DNA of 10,230 nt from Candidatus Saccharibacteria bacterium UBA7683 (GCA_002482925.1 DLGX01000027.1:1-10230); one strand, 5' to 3'; shown: positions 1 to 6,332, counted from the first letter of the stretch. Translations and numbers: made by a program. The notes: generated by a model from the sequence alone, not told the origin.

Positions 1-1
1 C

Positions 2-148
2 GCAACTGCAGTAGGATTGATGCTACTTGATGTCCATAAAGAAGAAGCAGATGCGTACGGTGGTCGTGGCTTAGGTGGCAGGTTGCAGCATGGTGCTGAT
101 CAAGCTCGTTCACTTTTTAATAAAATATTCGGTCGTTTTGGGTTCTAA
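2..148 (+). CDS. ftsA: Cell division protein FtsA, C-terminal fragment (5' end outside window)
   Basis: The frame is open from base 2 to TAA at 146-148 and gives 48 residues, beginning ATAVGLMLLD and ending SLFNKIFGRFGF. The first part matches the last strand and helix of the FtsA actin-like ATPase core, where ATAVGLLLYG-type sequence is usual. The last residues form a short basic, aromatic amphipathic segment like the membrane-targeting helix that ends FtsA. FtsA anchors FtsZ filaments to the membrane at the division site. The presence of ftsZ downstream on the same strand supports the call, although an opposite-strand gene separates them. Stop codons of the two convergent genes overlap (145-148). 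Only the tail is visible, so identification rests on this short stretch plus context. Confidence 0.75.
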   Translation, partial: ATAVGLMLLDVHKEEADAYGGRGLGGRLQHGADQARSLFNKIFGRFGF

Positions 149-705
149 AAGATTTCCCAGATAACATCTTTGAATAACAGTCGGGGTACTTTATTGGCGA
201 TTTGTTTTCTTCGATGGGCATTAAACTTAGAAACTCTAGCAATATCTCCAGGAGCTAATTCTGTGTCCAAACTTAGTGATCCGGCTACAAGTGCATCCTC
301 TATTGCTGCCTGACCCTCATCGGTTTCAAGGAATGTATGGAATGCTCTTGGTCCTTCATGCAGTACTGATTTATGAAGTGGAAGTTCACCATACACTATG
401 TCAGATGTAAATTCGGTAGAACCTATTTGGACATCGGTAGGATGGGCCTCTCCATTCATATAAATAACGTCTACATGCCATGGCGTTGCATGATTTGTTG
501 TTGTTCCTTCTGGTTCAACTGTAATCTCGGGATCAAATTCTGTAACATCAAAAGACGGATCAGTTACGTGTATGGCTATTGTTTTGGATGCAGTTTCCCA
601 GCTCAGTCCAGTTTCACTGTGAGTTACTGCTAAATCTCTAGCAGCGGCAACATCAAATTCACCAATCTTTGTCGGTCGCGGAATTACTAGACGCTCAATA
701 CTCAT
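145..705 (-). CDS. Hypothetical protein, possible Fe(II)/2-oxoglutarate oxygenase-like fold
   Basis: This 186-residue protein is of no family I can name. The start is ATG at 705-703; no Shine-Dalgarno precedes it, but a perfect TATAAT lies 6 bases upstream, suggesting leaderless translation. No signal peptide or membrane segment is visible. The C-terminal two thirds carries H77-V-D79 and later H164 followed by R175 (H-x10-R), preceded by a PGD turn at 152-154. That spacing matches the HxD...H metal triad and 2-oxoglutarate-binding Arg of Fe(II)/2OG oxygenases. This is pattern matching only; the rest of the cupin barrel is not obvious by eye. The gene runs against ftsA and ftsZ, separating them, and its stop overlaps that of ftsA by 4 bp. 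The plus strand also has a short open frame here (373-633), but its composition is not protein-like. Confidence 0.75.
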   Translation of the reverse strand: MSIERLVIPRPTKIGEFDVAAARDLAVTHSETGLSWETASKTIAIHVTDPSFDVTEFDPEITVEPEGTTTNHATPWHVDVIYMNGEAHPTDVQIGSTEFTSDIVYGELPLHKSVLHEGPRAFHTFLETDEGQAAIEDALVAGSLSLDTELAPGDIARVSKFNAHRRKQIANKVPRLLFKDVIWEIF

Positions 706-711
706 ATTTTA

Positions 712-717
712 ATTATA
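712..717 (-). promoter_or_regulatory. -10 box for the minus-strand gene (leaderless arrangement)
   Basis: On the minus strand the sequence is a perfect TATAAT, six bases before the ATG at 705. A start of transcription 6-7 bases after the box falls on or beside the A of ATG, so the mRNA would have no leader. A second TATAAT lies just upstream (727-722). No convincing -35 hexamer is seen at 16-18 bp from either; the nearest candidate is TTAGAC at 747-742, 24 bp from the proximal box. Confidence 0.5.
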
Positions 718-835
718 ACATATTATATAAAATAATACTAGGTCTAACACTACTAAATTGAACACATTAATTTATTAGCTGTATACCAAAAGTGTTCGTG
801 GTGACCCCTGGGGAATATTCAAAAATTAGCTCGAA

Positions 836-865
836 TTGATTTTACTAGCACATGCAGTATATACT
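836..865 (+). promoter_or_regulatory. Putative ftsZ promoter
   Basis: TTGATT (836-841) is followed after 16 bp by TATATA (858-863), or after 18 bp by TATACT (860-865). The predicted transcription start near 870 leaves a leader of about 25 nt to the GTG at 896. A dedicated promoter is expected here because the opposite-strand gene stops readthrough from ftsA being a simple operon. Confidence 0.5.
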
Positions 866-895
866 GAGTACCATAAGTAAGTGAGGGAGAAACAC

Positions 896-2194
896 GTGCC
901 AGAAGTAAAACCTGCCGACATTCAAGCATTTGCATCGATTAAAGTAGTAGGAGTTGGCGGAGCTGGTGGCTCAGCTATTAACCGTATGGTTGATTCTGGC
1001 CTAAAAGGCGTTCAGTTTATTGCGCTTAATACCGATGCACAAGCCCTCTACCACTCGAGAGCCTCTGTAAAGATTCATATTGGTAAAGATACTACCAAAG
1101 GTCTTGGCGCTGGCGCAGACCCTACGATGGGCCAAAAAGCTGCCGAAGAATCAGTAGATGAAATTAAAGAAGCTCTTACTGGTGCTGACATGATATTTAT
1201 TACTCTTGGTGCCGGCGGTGGAACTGGTTCAGGAGCGGCTCATGTTGTTGCTAAGGTTGCGCAAGATATGGAAATCCTTACAGTGGGTGTTGCAACCAGG
1301 CCATTCGCATTTGAAGGCGAAAAGCGCCGTAAGAACGCACAGTTTGCAATTGAAAATCTTTCAAAGTACGTAGACACACTTATTACTATTCCGAACGACC
1401 GTCTTCTTCAAACGATCGATAGAAACACACCGCTACTTGAAGCCTTCACGTTCGCAGATGATGTACTGAGACAGGGTGTACAAGGTATTTCAGACTTAAT
1501 TACCGAACACGGTTTAATCAACCTCGACTTCGCAGATGTTAAATCTGTAATGAGCCACGCAGGTTCAGCTTTAATGGGTATTGGTCACGGAAGTGGCGAA
1601 AACCGAGCCGTTATTGCTGCACAACAGGCAATTGAATCACCGTTACTAGAGGTTTCTATAGATGGTGCCAGAGGAGTAGTCTTTAACATTACTGGTGGTA
1701 GCGACCTTTCTATGCACGAAGTAAATGAAGCAGCCGAAGTTATTACTACAGCTGTTTCACCAGATGCAAACATAATCTTTGGTGCAACAATTAAGCCAGA
1801 TATGCAAGACAAAGTCGACATTACCGTTATTGCTACTGGTTTTGACGCTGCTTATTTTGCAAAACGAGGAACTAGTACAGTTTCTTCTGATGACGACACA
1901 GATGAAGAAGACGAAAACCCACTTTCAACTTCTTTAGGAGAAGTGGAAGGCGAAGTCGAAACCATAAATATGGATGAAGATTCAAATGCCGCAAACTCTA
2001 GAGATTCCGAAGGCGATTCTGCAGTAGATGAAGAAGCGACACCATTTCATAAAAGCGATGACGTACCAAGCTCAAATATATGGGCTAGCGACGACGAAGA
2101 AAAGACAGAAGCAGAAGAAAGCGACGTACCTGCGTTTCTTCGCCGGTTCCGCCGTAAGAAATCTCAGGATTCTGAGCAAAAAGACGAAGAATAG
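896..2194 (+). CDS. ftsZ: Cell division protein FtsZ
   Basis: FtsZ is the tubulin-like GTPase that polymerises into the division ring. I chose GTG at 896 (432 aa) because AGGGAG at 884-889 sits 6 bases upstream; the in-frame GTG at 881 has no ribosome binding site and would place this motif inside the gene. The N-terminal GTP-binding domain shows GVGGAGGSAINRM (19-31) and the tubulin signature GAGGGTGSG (105-113). TIPNDRLL (164-171) and the T7 loop region NLDFADVKSVM (209-219, with the catalytic-site Asp residues) follow. The core ends near 322. Residues about 330-408 are a long, strongly acidic, disordered linker rich in D, E and S. The C-terminal peptide that normally binds FtsA and other partners is DVPAFLRRF at 410-418, followed by a further basic then acidic tail of about 14 residues, so the peptide is not at the extreme end. 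Confidence 0.97.
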   Translation: MPEVKPADIQAFASIKVVGVGGAGGSAINRMVDSGLKGVQFIALNTDAQALYHSRASVKIHIGKDTTKGLGAGADPTMGQKAAEESVDEIKEALTGADMIFITLGAGGGTGSGAAHVVAKVAQDMEILTVGVATRPFAFEGEKRRKNAQFAIENLSKYVDTLITIPNDRLLQTIDRNTPLLEAFTFADDVLRQGVQGISDLITEHGLINLDFADVKSVMSHAGSALMGIGHGSGENRAVIAAQQAIESPLLEVSIDGARGVVFNITGGSDLSMHEVNEAAEVITTAVSPDANIIFGATIKPDMQDKVDITVIATGFDAAYFAKRGTSTVSSDDDTDEEDENPLSTSLGEVEGEVETINMDEDSNAANSRDSEGDSAVDEEATPFHKSDDVPSSNIWASDDEEKTEAEESDVPAFLRRFRRKKSQDSEQKDEE

Positions 2195-2206
2195 CTCATT
2201 TTATAC

Positions 2207-2236
2207 TTGCACCTACACTAGCATTAGCGGTATACT
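2207..2236 (+). promoter_or_regulatory. Putative nrdR(-nrdJ) promoter
   Basis: TTGCAC (2207-2212) and TATACT (2231-2236) are separated by 18 bp, a near-consensus sigma-70 type promoter. It begins 13 bp after the ftsZ stop, so nrdR need not depend on ftsZ transcription. The same TTGCAC -35 recurs in front of the T-box operon at 6502. A 16-bp imperfect dyad (2233-2248, TACTT...AAGTA) overlaps the -10 box and the expected start and could be an operator. Confidence 0.6.
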
Positions 2237-2308
2237 TGTATCGAAGTACGCTACAGCTGGGGTCAAGCACGCGTTACTTAGAAAATTTAATATAAACCTG
2301 GAGTGTTC

Positions 2309-2770
2309 ATGAAGTGTCCACAGTGTCAAAGTTCAGAGTCAAAAGTAGTTGAATCGCGAGATGTCGCCAGTGGCGAAAGTATTCGAAGGCGTCGTGAATG
2401 TGAAAATTGTTCAGCAAGGTTTACAACATACGAACGTGTCGAACGTCCAAACCTTATTGTTGTAAAAAAAGACAATACCCGCGAAGTTTTTGACCGAGAA
2501 AAAGTACTGTGTGGTATAGAGAGAGCTTCAGAAAAAACTTCAATTTCGGCGCCAGAACGCGAAGATATGGTTGCGCGGATCGAACGCAAGTTGTACGATT
2601 TAGGTACGCCTGAAGTGAGGGCTGGGGATATTGGTGAGCTAGTAATGGACGAGCTTGCACGAGCAGATGAAGTTGCGTATGTACGCTTTGCAAGTGTCTA
2701 TAGACACTTCACCAGCATTAAAAGCTTCGAAGAGGGCCTGAGTGCTTTAAAAGCTAGACGTGAACGCTAA
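2309..2770 (+). CDS. nrdR: Transcriptional repressor NrdR
   Basis: NrdR is the zinc-ribbon/ATP-cone repressor that senses ATP/dATP and represses ribonucleotide reductase genes. The protein is 153 aa from ATG at 2309, the usual family length. The start is set by GGAG at 2300-2303; the in-frame GTG at 2303 overlaps that site and is rejected. The zinc ribbon uses C3, C6, C31 and C34, with the basic stretch IRRRRECENC between pairs, and ERFTTYE-like sequence (ARFTTYERVE, 36-45) after it. The ATP-cone spans about 48-138, including VVKKDNTREVFDREKV and YVRFASVYRHF (124-134). Its immediate downstream neighbour is a ribonucleotide reductase gene, the expected target. Because the RNR itself shows no ATP-cone at its N-terminus, NrdR may carry much of the nucleotide-dependent control; that is inference. 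Confidence 0.97.
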   Translation: MKCPQCQSSESKVVESRDVASGESIRRRRECENCSARFTTYERVERPNLIVVKKDNTREVFDREKVLCGIERASEKTSISAPEREDMVARIERKLYDLGTPEVRAGDIGELVMDELARADEVAYVRFASVYRHFTSIKSFEEGLSALKARRER

Positions 2771-2908
2771 TAAGATCGGTTCCGGGTCGTTGCCGCAAGA
2801 ACTTAATGCAAGTTTCTGCGGGAGTGACTAGGTGGAGGGCATTTTGCTCGCTGACGCTCTAACAAAAACTTTAAAAACAAACTAAAAAGAGGGAAAACTT
2901 AAGGAGGG
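2771..2908 (+). ncRNA. Structured leader RNA of nrdJ
   Basis: The 145 nt between nrdR and nrdJ fold into a clear structure. A hairpin pairs CCGCAAGAACTT (2793-2804) with AAGTTTCTGCGG (2810-2821), 11 of 12 positions pairing around the loop AATGC. Directly outside it GGTCGTT (2785-2791) pairs with AGTGACT (2823-2829) using GU wobbles. A second small hairpin (AGGGC 2836-2840 with GCTCT 2856-2860, or GGGC with GCTC 2846-2849) follows, then an A-rich single-stranded stretch leading to the ribosome binding site. There is no U-tract, so this is not a simple terminator of nrdR. A cis-regulatory element is likely; a candidate structured RNA called the nrdJ motif is known upstream of class II RNR genes, but I cannot tell whether this is a member. 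B12-riboswitch core sequences are not visible. Confidence 0.5.
2902..2907 (+). promoter_or_regulatory. Strong ribosome binding site of nrdJ
   Basis: AGGAGG, within AAGGAGGGTG, lies 8 bases before the ATG at 2916. It is the closest match to the anti-Shine-Dalgarno sequence in the window and suggests high translation of the reductase, or a site worth masking by the upstream structured leader. Confidence 0.85.
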
Positions 2909-2915
2909 TGTAACT

Positions 2916-5747
2916 ATGGCACAAGCTACGGTGCTGGATATTCGTCGCTATTTTACGGAAAAAGGCGTAGACGCGTACGATAATTTTAAGTGGGTACAGC
3001 GGGATTCAAAAATTGACAATCCAATAACAGGGAAGGTCGCTTTTGAACAAAAAGCTGTAGAATTTCCTGACACATGGAGCTTAAATGCGATTAATATCGT
3101 AAGCCAGAAATACTTTTCCGGTACTCCTGGAACCGAAAGTCGTGAAGGTAGCTTAAAAACTCTTGTAAACCGTGTTGCAGACACAATTACCCGTCACGGT
3201 GAACAGGAAGGTTATTTTGTAGACAAAAACGAAGCTGAAACGTTTAATCAAGAATTAAAATACATTTTAACTGCACAACGCGCTGCATTTAACTCTCCTG
3301 TATGGTTTAACATTGGTGCGGCTTCTCGTTCTCAACAAGCAAGTGCATGTTTTATTCTTGCGGTAGATGACACTATGCCTTCGATTCTTAACTGGTATAA
3401 AGAAGAAGGAATGATCTTCAAAGGTGGCTCAGGCTCAGGCTTGAACGTCAGTAGTATTCGTTCAAGCTATGAACCGCTTGGTAAGAGCGCAGGAACTGCT
3501 TCTGGCCCCTTAAGCTTTATGCGCGGTGCCGATAGCTCTGCTGGTGCAATTAAATCTGGCGGTAAAACTCGTCGTGCTGCAAAAATGGTTATTATGAACG
3601 CCGATCACCCAGATGTAGAAGAATTCATTTGGTGTAAGGCAATTGAAGAGCGAAAAGCTCGCGTACTACAAGAATCTGGTTTTGATATGAGCTTAGATGG
3701 TAAAGACATCTTCTCTGTACAGTATCAAAACGCAAACAACTCAGTACGTGTAACAGACGACTTTATGAAAGCTGTTGAAAAGAACGAAGACTGGAACTTG
3801 GTTGGTGTAAGCGACGGTAAAGTGTATAAAACTATTAAAGCTCGTGATTTATGGCGCCAAATTGCTGAAAGCGCGTGGGAATGTGCAGATCCTGGTCTTC
3901 AGTTTGACACCACAATTAATAATTGGCACACATCTCCAAACGCAGGAAGAATTAATGGCTCAAACCCATGTTCTGAGTACATGCACCTCGACAACTCTGC
4001 TTGTAACCTTGCTTCAATTAACCTACTTAAGTTCTTGAACCAAGACGGTACATTTGATGTGGAAGCATACAAGCATACTATTCAGATTATCTTCACCGCA
4101 CAAGAAATTCTTGTTGGTTATAGTGAATACCCAACCGAAAGCATCACTAAGAACGCAAAAGCTTACCGAGAACTGGGTATTGGCTACGCAAACCTTGGCG
4201 CAATGCTTATGGCACAAGGTCTTCCATACGATTCAGACGAAGGTCGTGCACAGGCTGCAGCAATTACCGCAGTTCTTACTGGTCATTCATATGCAACTTC
4301 AGCTCGACTTGCTAAGCAGGTTGGACCATTTGCAGGATTCAACAAAGACCGTGAAGGTATGATGAAAGTGCTTGCTCAGCACCGTGACGCAGTTCGAGAT
4401 ATTGATGCCCGCTTAGTTGCAGAGGATCTTCTTTCAGCAGCAGCAGAATGTTGGGATGAAGCAGTAGAGCTTGGCGATCGCTACGGTATGCGAAACTCAC
4501 AAGCATCAGTACTAGCTCCAACTGGCACAATCGGCTTCATGATGGATTGTGATACTACTGGTATCGAGCCTGATTTTAGCCTAACTAAGTACAAAAAACT
4601 TGTGGGTGGCGGAAACATGGTAATTGTAAACCAGACTGTTCCACGTGCGCTTACAACTATGGGCTACACGCAGTCTCAAATTGAAGATATTGTAAAATAC
4701 ATTCACGAAAACAGCGGTGTAGTTGGTGCTCCGCATCTTAAAAAAGAAGATTACGCAGTGTTTGCATGTGCAGTAGGTGATAATTCAATTCACTACAACG
4801 GTCACGTAAAGATGATGGGTGCAGTGCAACCATTCATTTCTGGTGCGATTTCTAAAACTGTAAATATGCCTGTTGAATCAACTGTTGAAGACATTGAAGC
4901 CCTTCACCTGCTTTCATGGAAGCTTGGCCTTAAGGCAGTAGCAATTTACCGTGATGGTTCAAAAGTTGCTCAGCCGCTTTCTTCTAAGAAAGATGATGAT
5001 AAGAAGGAAGATCTTACTTCACACGAAGCACAGTCTGCCGAGCAGATTACAGAACAACTTCTTGCGCTTCAATCTCATGTTCGCCACGAAATGCCAAAAC
5101 GTCGTAACGCAAAAACTTTTAGTTTCCGCGTTGCAGATTGTCATGGCTACTTCACAGTTGGTGAATTTGAAGACGGCACCCCAGGCGAGCTCTTTATGAG
5201 CGTTGCTAAAATGGGTTCAACATTGGCTGGCCTTATGGATGCATTTGCCCGTTCAATCAGCTACGGCCTTCAATACGGCGTACCGCTTAAAGCCTACGTA
5301 AAGGGCATGACTAATGTTGCTTTTGCACCGGCTGGCATGACTGATGATGAAGATATTCGAACTGCTTCAAGCTTGGTAGATTACATCTTCCGACGCCTTG
5401 CAAAAGAATATTTAAGTCTTGATGATCAGCTAGAACTCGGGCTTGCAAGCCTAGAAGATTTTGAAGCAGCAGCTCTTAGCAACCAGACAAGTTTACTAGA
5501 AGGTGAAAACGCAGACAAAAACATTCCAACAATGCCTGCAGATGTTCACCAAGAACCAGTACTTGCTCCGGAGCCTGTTGTTACAGCAAGCGAACCAGTA
5601 GTGAATCAGGCAAGTAGCGCCCCAGCTGCTAGTATGACTCCTGCCGGAGAAACAGCACCACTCTGTTACAGCTGTGGCAACCAAACTCAGCGAGCAGGTA
5701 GTTGTTACGTTTGTACTTCTTGCGGTACAACAAGCGGTTGTAGCTAG
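2916..5747 (+). CDS. nrdJ: Adenosylcobalamin-dependent (class II) ribonucleotide reductase
   Basis: This 943-aa enzyme reduces ribonucleotides to deoxyribonucleotides using a thiyl radical made from adenosylcobalamin, without oxygen or a second subunit. The 10-stranded barrel core spans roughly 110-680. FNSPVWFN (125-132) and SACF with C145 begin the active-site region; C145 and C363 should be the redox pair. NPCSE (350-354) supplies the finger-loop radical Cys352 with N350 and E354. PTGTIGFMMDCDTTGIEPDF (535-554) is the substrate phosphate-binding segment. Residues 735-830 form the conserved C-terminal region typical of the large NrdJ form (FTVGEF, GLQYGVPL). A Pro/Ala/Glu-rich linker (about 855-912) leads to a terminal cysteine-rich zinc-ribbon-like tail with C917, C920, C930, C933, C936 and C942, which probably re-reduces the active site. 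No N-terminal ATP-cone is seen. Strong Shine-Dalgarno at 2902; probably co-transcribed with nrdR. Confidence 0.97.
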   Translation: MAQATVLDIRRYFTEKGVDAYDNFKWVQRDSKIDNPITGKVAFEQKAVEFPDTWSLNAINIVSQKYFSGTPGTESREGSLKTLVNRVADTITRHGEQEGYFVDKNEAETFNQELKYILTAQRAAFNSPVWFNIGAASRSQQASACFILAVDDTMPSILNWYKEEGMIFKGGSGSGLNVSSIRSSYEPLGKSAGTASGPLSFMRGADSSAGAIKSGGKTRRAAKMVIMNADHPDVEEFIWCKAIEERKARVLQESGFDMSLDGKDIFSVQYQNANNSVRVTDDFMKAVEKNEDWNLVGVSDGKVYKTIKARDLWRQIAESAWECADPGLQFDTTINNWHTSPNAGRINGSNPCSEYMHLDNSACNLASINLLKFLNQDGTFDVEAYKHTIQIIFTAQEILVGYSEYPTESITKNAKAYRELGIGYANLGAMLMAQGLPYDSDEGRAQAAAITAVLTGHSYATSARLAKQVGPFAGFNKDREGMMKVLAQHRDAVRDIDARLVAEDLLSAAAECWDEAVELGDRYGMRNSQASVLAPTGTIGFMMDCDTTGIEPDFSLTKYKKLVGGGNMVIVNQTVPRALTTMGYTQSQIEDIVKYIHENSGVVGAPHLKKEDYAVFACAVGDNSIHYNGHVKMMGAVQPFISGAISKTVNMPVESTVEDIEALHLLSWKLGLKAVAIYRDGSKVAQPLSSKKDDDKKEDLTSHEAQSAEQITEQLLALQSHVRHEMPKRRNAKTFSFRVADCHGYFTVGEFEDGTPGELFMSVAKMGSTLAGLMDAFARSISYGLQYGVPLKAYVKGMTNVAFAPAGMTDDEDIRTASSLVDYIFRRLAKEYLSLDDQLELGLASLEDFEAAALSNQTSLLEGENADKNIPTMPADVHQEPVLAPEPVVTASEPVVNQASSAPAASMTPAGETAPLCYSCGNQTQRAGSCYVCTSCGTTSGCS

Positions 5748-5760
5748 AGATAACAGCAAA

Positions 5761-5859
5761 TAGATCTTAGAGAAGGCGAGCCGAAAGGCTCGTTTTCTTA
5801 TGGTCGCCATTCTCTTAGTTATACTATTCTACGATTTTATCTAAGATCTAAGAACTAAG
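5761..5859. repeat. Nested inverted repeat and 7-bp tandem repeats after nrdJ
   Basis: TAGATCTTAGA (5761-5771) is perfectly inverted as TCTAAGATCTA (5840-5850), bracketing the nrdJ terminator. Inside, AGAGAAGGCGA (from 5769) recurs inverted with one extra base as TCGCCATTCTCT (5804-5815). At the right edge three 7-bp units stand in tandem: ATCTAAG (5839-5845), ATCTAAG (5846-5852), AACTAAG (5853-5859). They lie just upstream of the promoter of the thioredoxin-like gene. The role is unknown; an operator or a scar of local duplication are both possible. Confidence 0.6.
5777..5799 (+). terminator. Rho-independent terminator of nrdJ
   Basis: CGAGCC (5777-5782), a GAAA tetraloop and GGCTCG (5787-5792) form a perfect 6-bp GC-rich stem followed by TTTTCTT. 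It lies 29 bp after the nrdJ stop. Outer AGAA/TTCT bases could lengthen the structure. It should separate the nrdR-nrdJ unit from the next gene. Confidence 0.9.
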
Positions 5860-5875
5860 CTCTGCAATCTACTTC

Positions 5876-5884
5876 TGGTATACT
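5876..5884 (+). promoter_or_regulatory. Extended -10 promoter for the thioredoxin-like gene
   Basis: TGGTATACT contains the TGn extension plus TATACT (5879-5884). The -35 region (5855-5861) is poor, which an extended -10 tolerates. The ATG at 5894 is only 10 bases after the box, so the transcript would carry a leader of about 0-4 nt, and no Shine-Dalgarno is present. Confidence 0.5.
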
Positions 5885-5893
5885 TAATTCATA

Positions 5894-6157
5894 ATGAAAG
5901 CAGTTATCCTTTACAAGCCAAATACGGAACTCGAAACCTCGGTTAACGAATATACCCGTGAATTTTCTCGCCAAACCGGCAGAGCAATTGAACTTATAGA
6001 CGTTGAAAGCGTGGCAGGTGCTGAAACAGCTCGGCTATATGACATCATGCAGTTTCCAGCAATTTTAGTGTTTCGTGATGATGGCCAATTTATTCAGTCC
6101 TGGATTGATAGAGAAAAATGGCCAACAATTTCTGAGCTCAGTTTTTATAATCAATAG
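5894..6157 (+). CDS. Thioredoxin-fold protein without redox cysteines
   Basis: This small protein of 87 aa has a thioredoxin-like pattern: a beta strand (AVILYKPN, 3-10), an amphipathic helix (12-28), a second strand with IELIDVE (32-38), then LYDIMQFPAILVFRDDGQFI (48-67), where P55 is in the place of the conserved cis-proline and the following strand and turn are typical. The usual CxxC after the first strand is absent; the position reads KPNTELET and the whole protein has no cysteine. It therefore cannot act as a thiol-disulfide oxidoreductase and may bind a partner instead. It lies as a single gene between the nrdJ terminator and a repeat-rich spacer, with its own extended -10 promoter and nearly leaderless start. 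Function unknown; fold call is by motif only. Confidence 0.8.
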   Translation: MKAVILYKPNTELETSVNEYTREFSRQTGRAIELIDVESVAGAETARLYDIMQFPAILVFRDDGQFIQSWIDREKWPTISELSFYNQ

Positions 6158-6169
6158 CGTTATGTCTTT

Positions 6170-6200
6170 GTCATCCTCTGGCCTGACCAGGGGATCCAGT
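6170..6200. repeat. REP-like palindromic element A
   Basis: ATCCTCTGG (6173-6181) pairs with CCAGGGGAT (6187-6195) over 9 bp including one GU, loop CCTGA. The flanks GTCATCC...GGATCCAGT resemble the widespread GTCATTCC...GAATCCA type of intergenic palindrome. It begins 13 bp after the thioredoxin-like gene and could also act in 3'-end formation. Confidence 0.6.
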
Positions 6201-6223
6201 CATTAATTAATCAACTTCTTGCT

Positions 6224-6249
6224 GTCATTCTGAGCTTGTCGAAGAATCT
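6224..6249. repeat. REP-like palindromic element B
   Basis: The element starts GTCATTCTGAGC and ends CGAAGAATCT, with ATTCT (6227-6231) inverted as AGAAT (6243-6247). This sequence type is a familiar dispersed intergenic palindrome in many bacterial genomes. It shares the GTCATYCT opening with element A 54 bp upstream, so the two may be diverged members of one family. Confidence 0.6.
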
Positions 6250-6273
6250 AACATGTCTTTCATAAATCGTGCT

Positions 6274-6300
6274 CTTACTTTTTGATCAGCAAAAAGTAAG
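6274..6300. repeat. Perfect 11-bp hairpin (element C)
   Basis: CTTACTTTTTG (6274-6284) is perfectly inverted as CAAAAAGTAAG (6290-6300) around the loop ATCAG. Both arms are T/A-rich on opposite sides, so a bidirectional terminator is possible, but the stem is AT-rich. A dispersed intergenic repeat is the other reading. Confidence 0.65.
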
Positions 6301-6332
6301 CCAAAACTGACACCCTAGACTCACTCTCGCGT

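Noticed and set aside
373..633. Plus-strand 86-codon frame inside the minus-strand gene
   Set aside because: Cys/Phe/Tyr-rich translation without a recognisable fold and no ribosome binding site; the opposite strand gives a longer, ordinary protein.
2771..2908. Adenosylcobalamin riboswitch upstream of nrdJ
   Set aside because: The gene context suggests it, but no B12-box-like GCCACTG or the usual core segments are visible on the plus strand.
5496..5810. Minus-strand 104-codon frame across the nrdJ end
   Set aside because: Lies antisense to the linker and zinc-tail codons of nrdJ and to its terminator; composition is Ser/Thr/Cys-rich mirror sequence.
5839..5859. CRISPR-like array
   Set aside because: Three 7-bp units directly abutting with no spacers.
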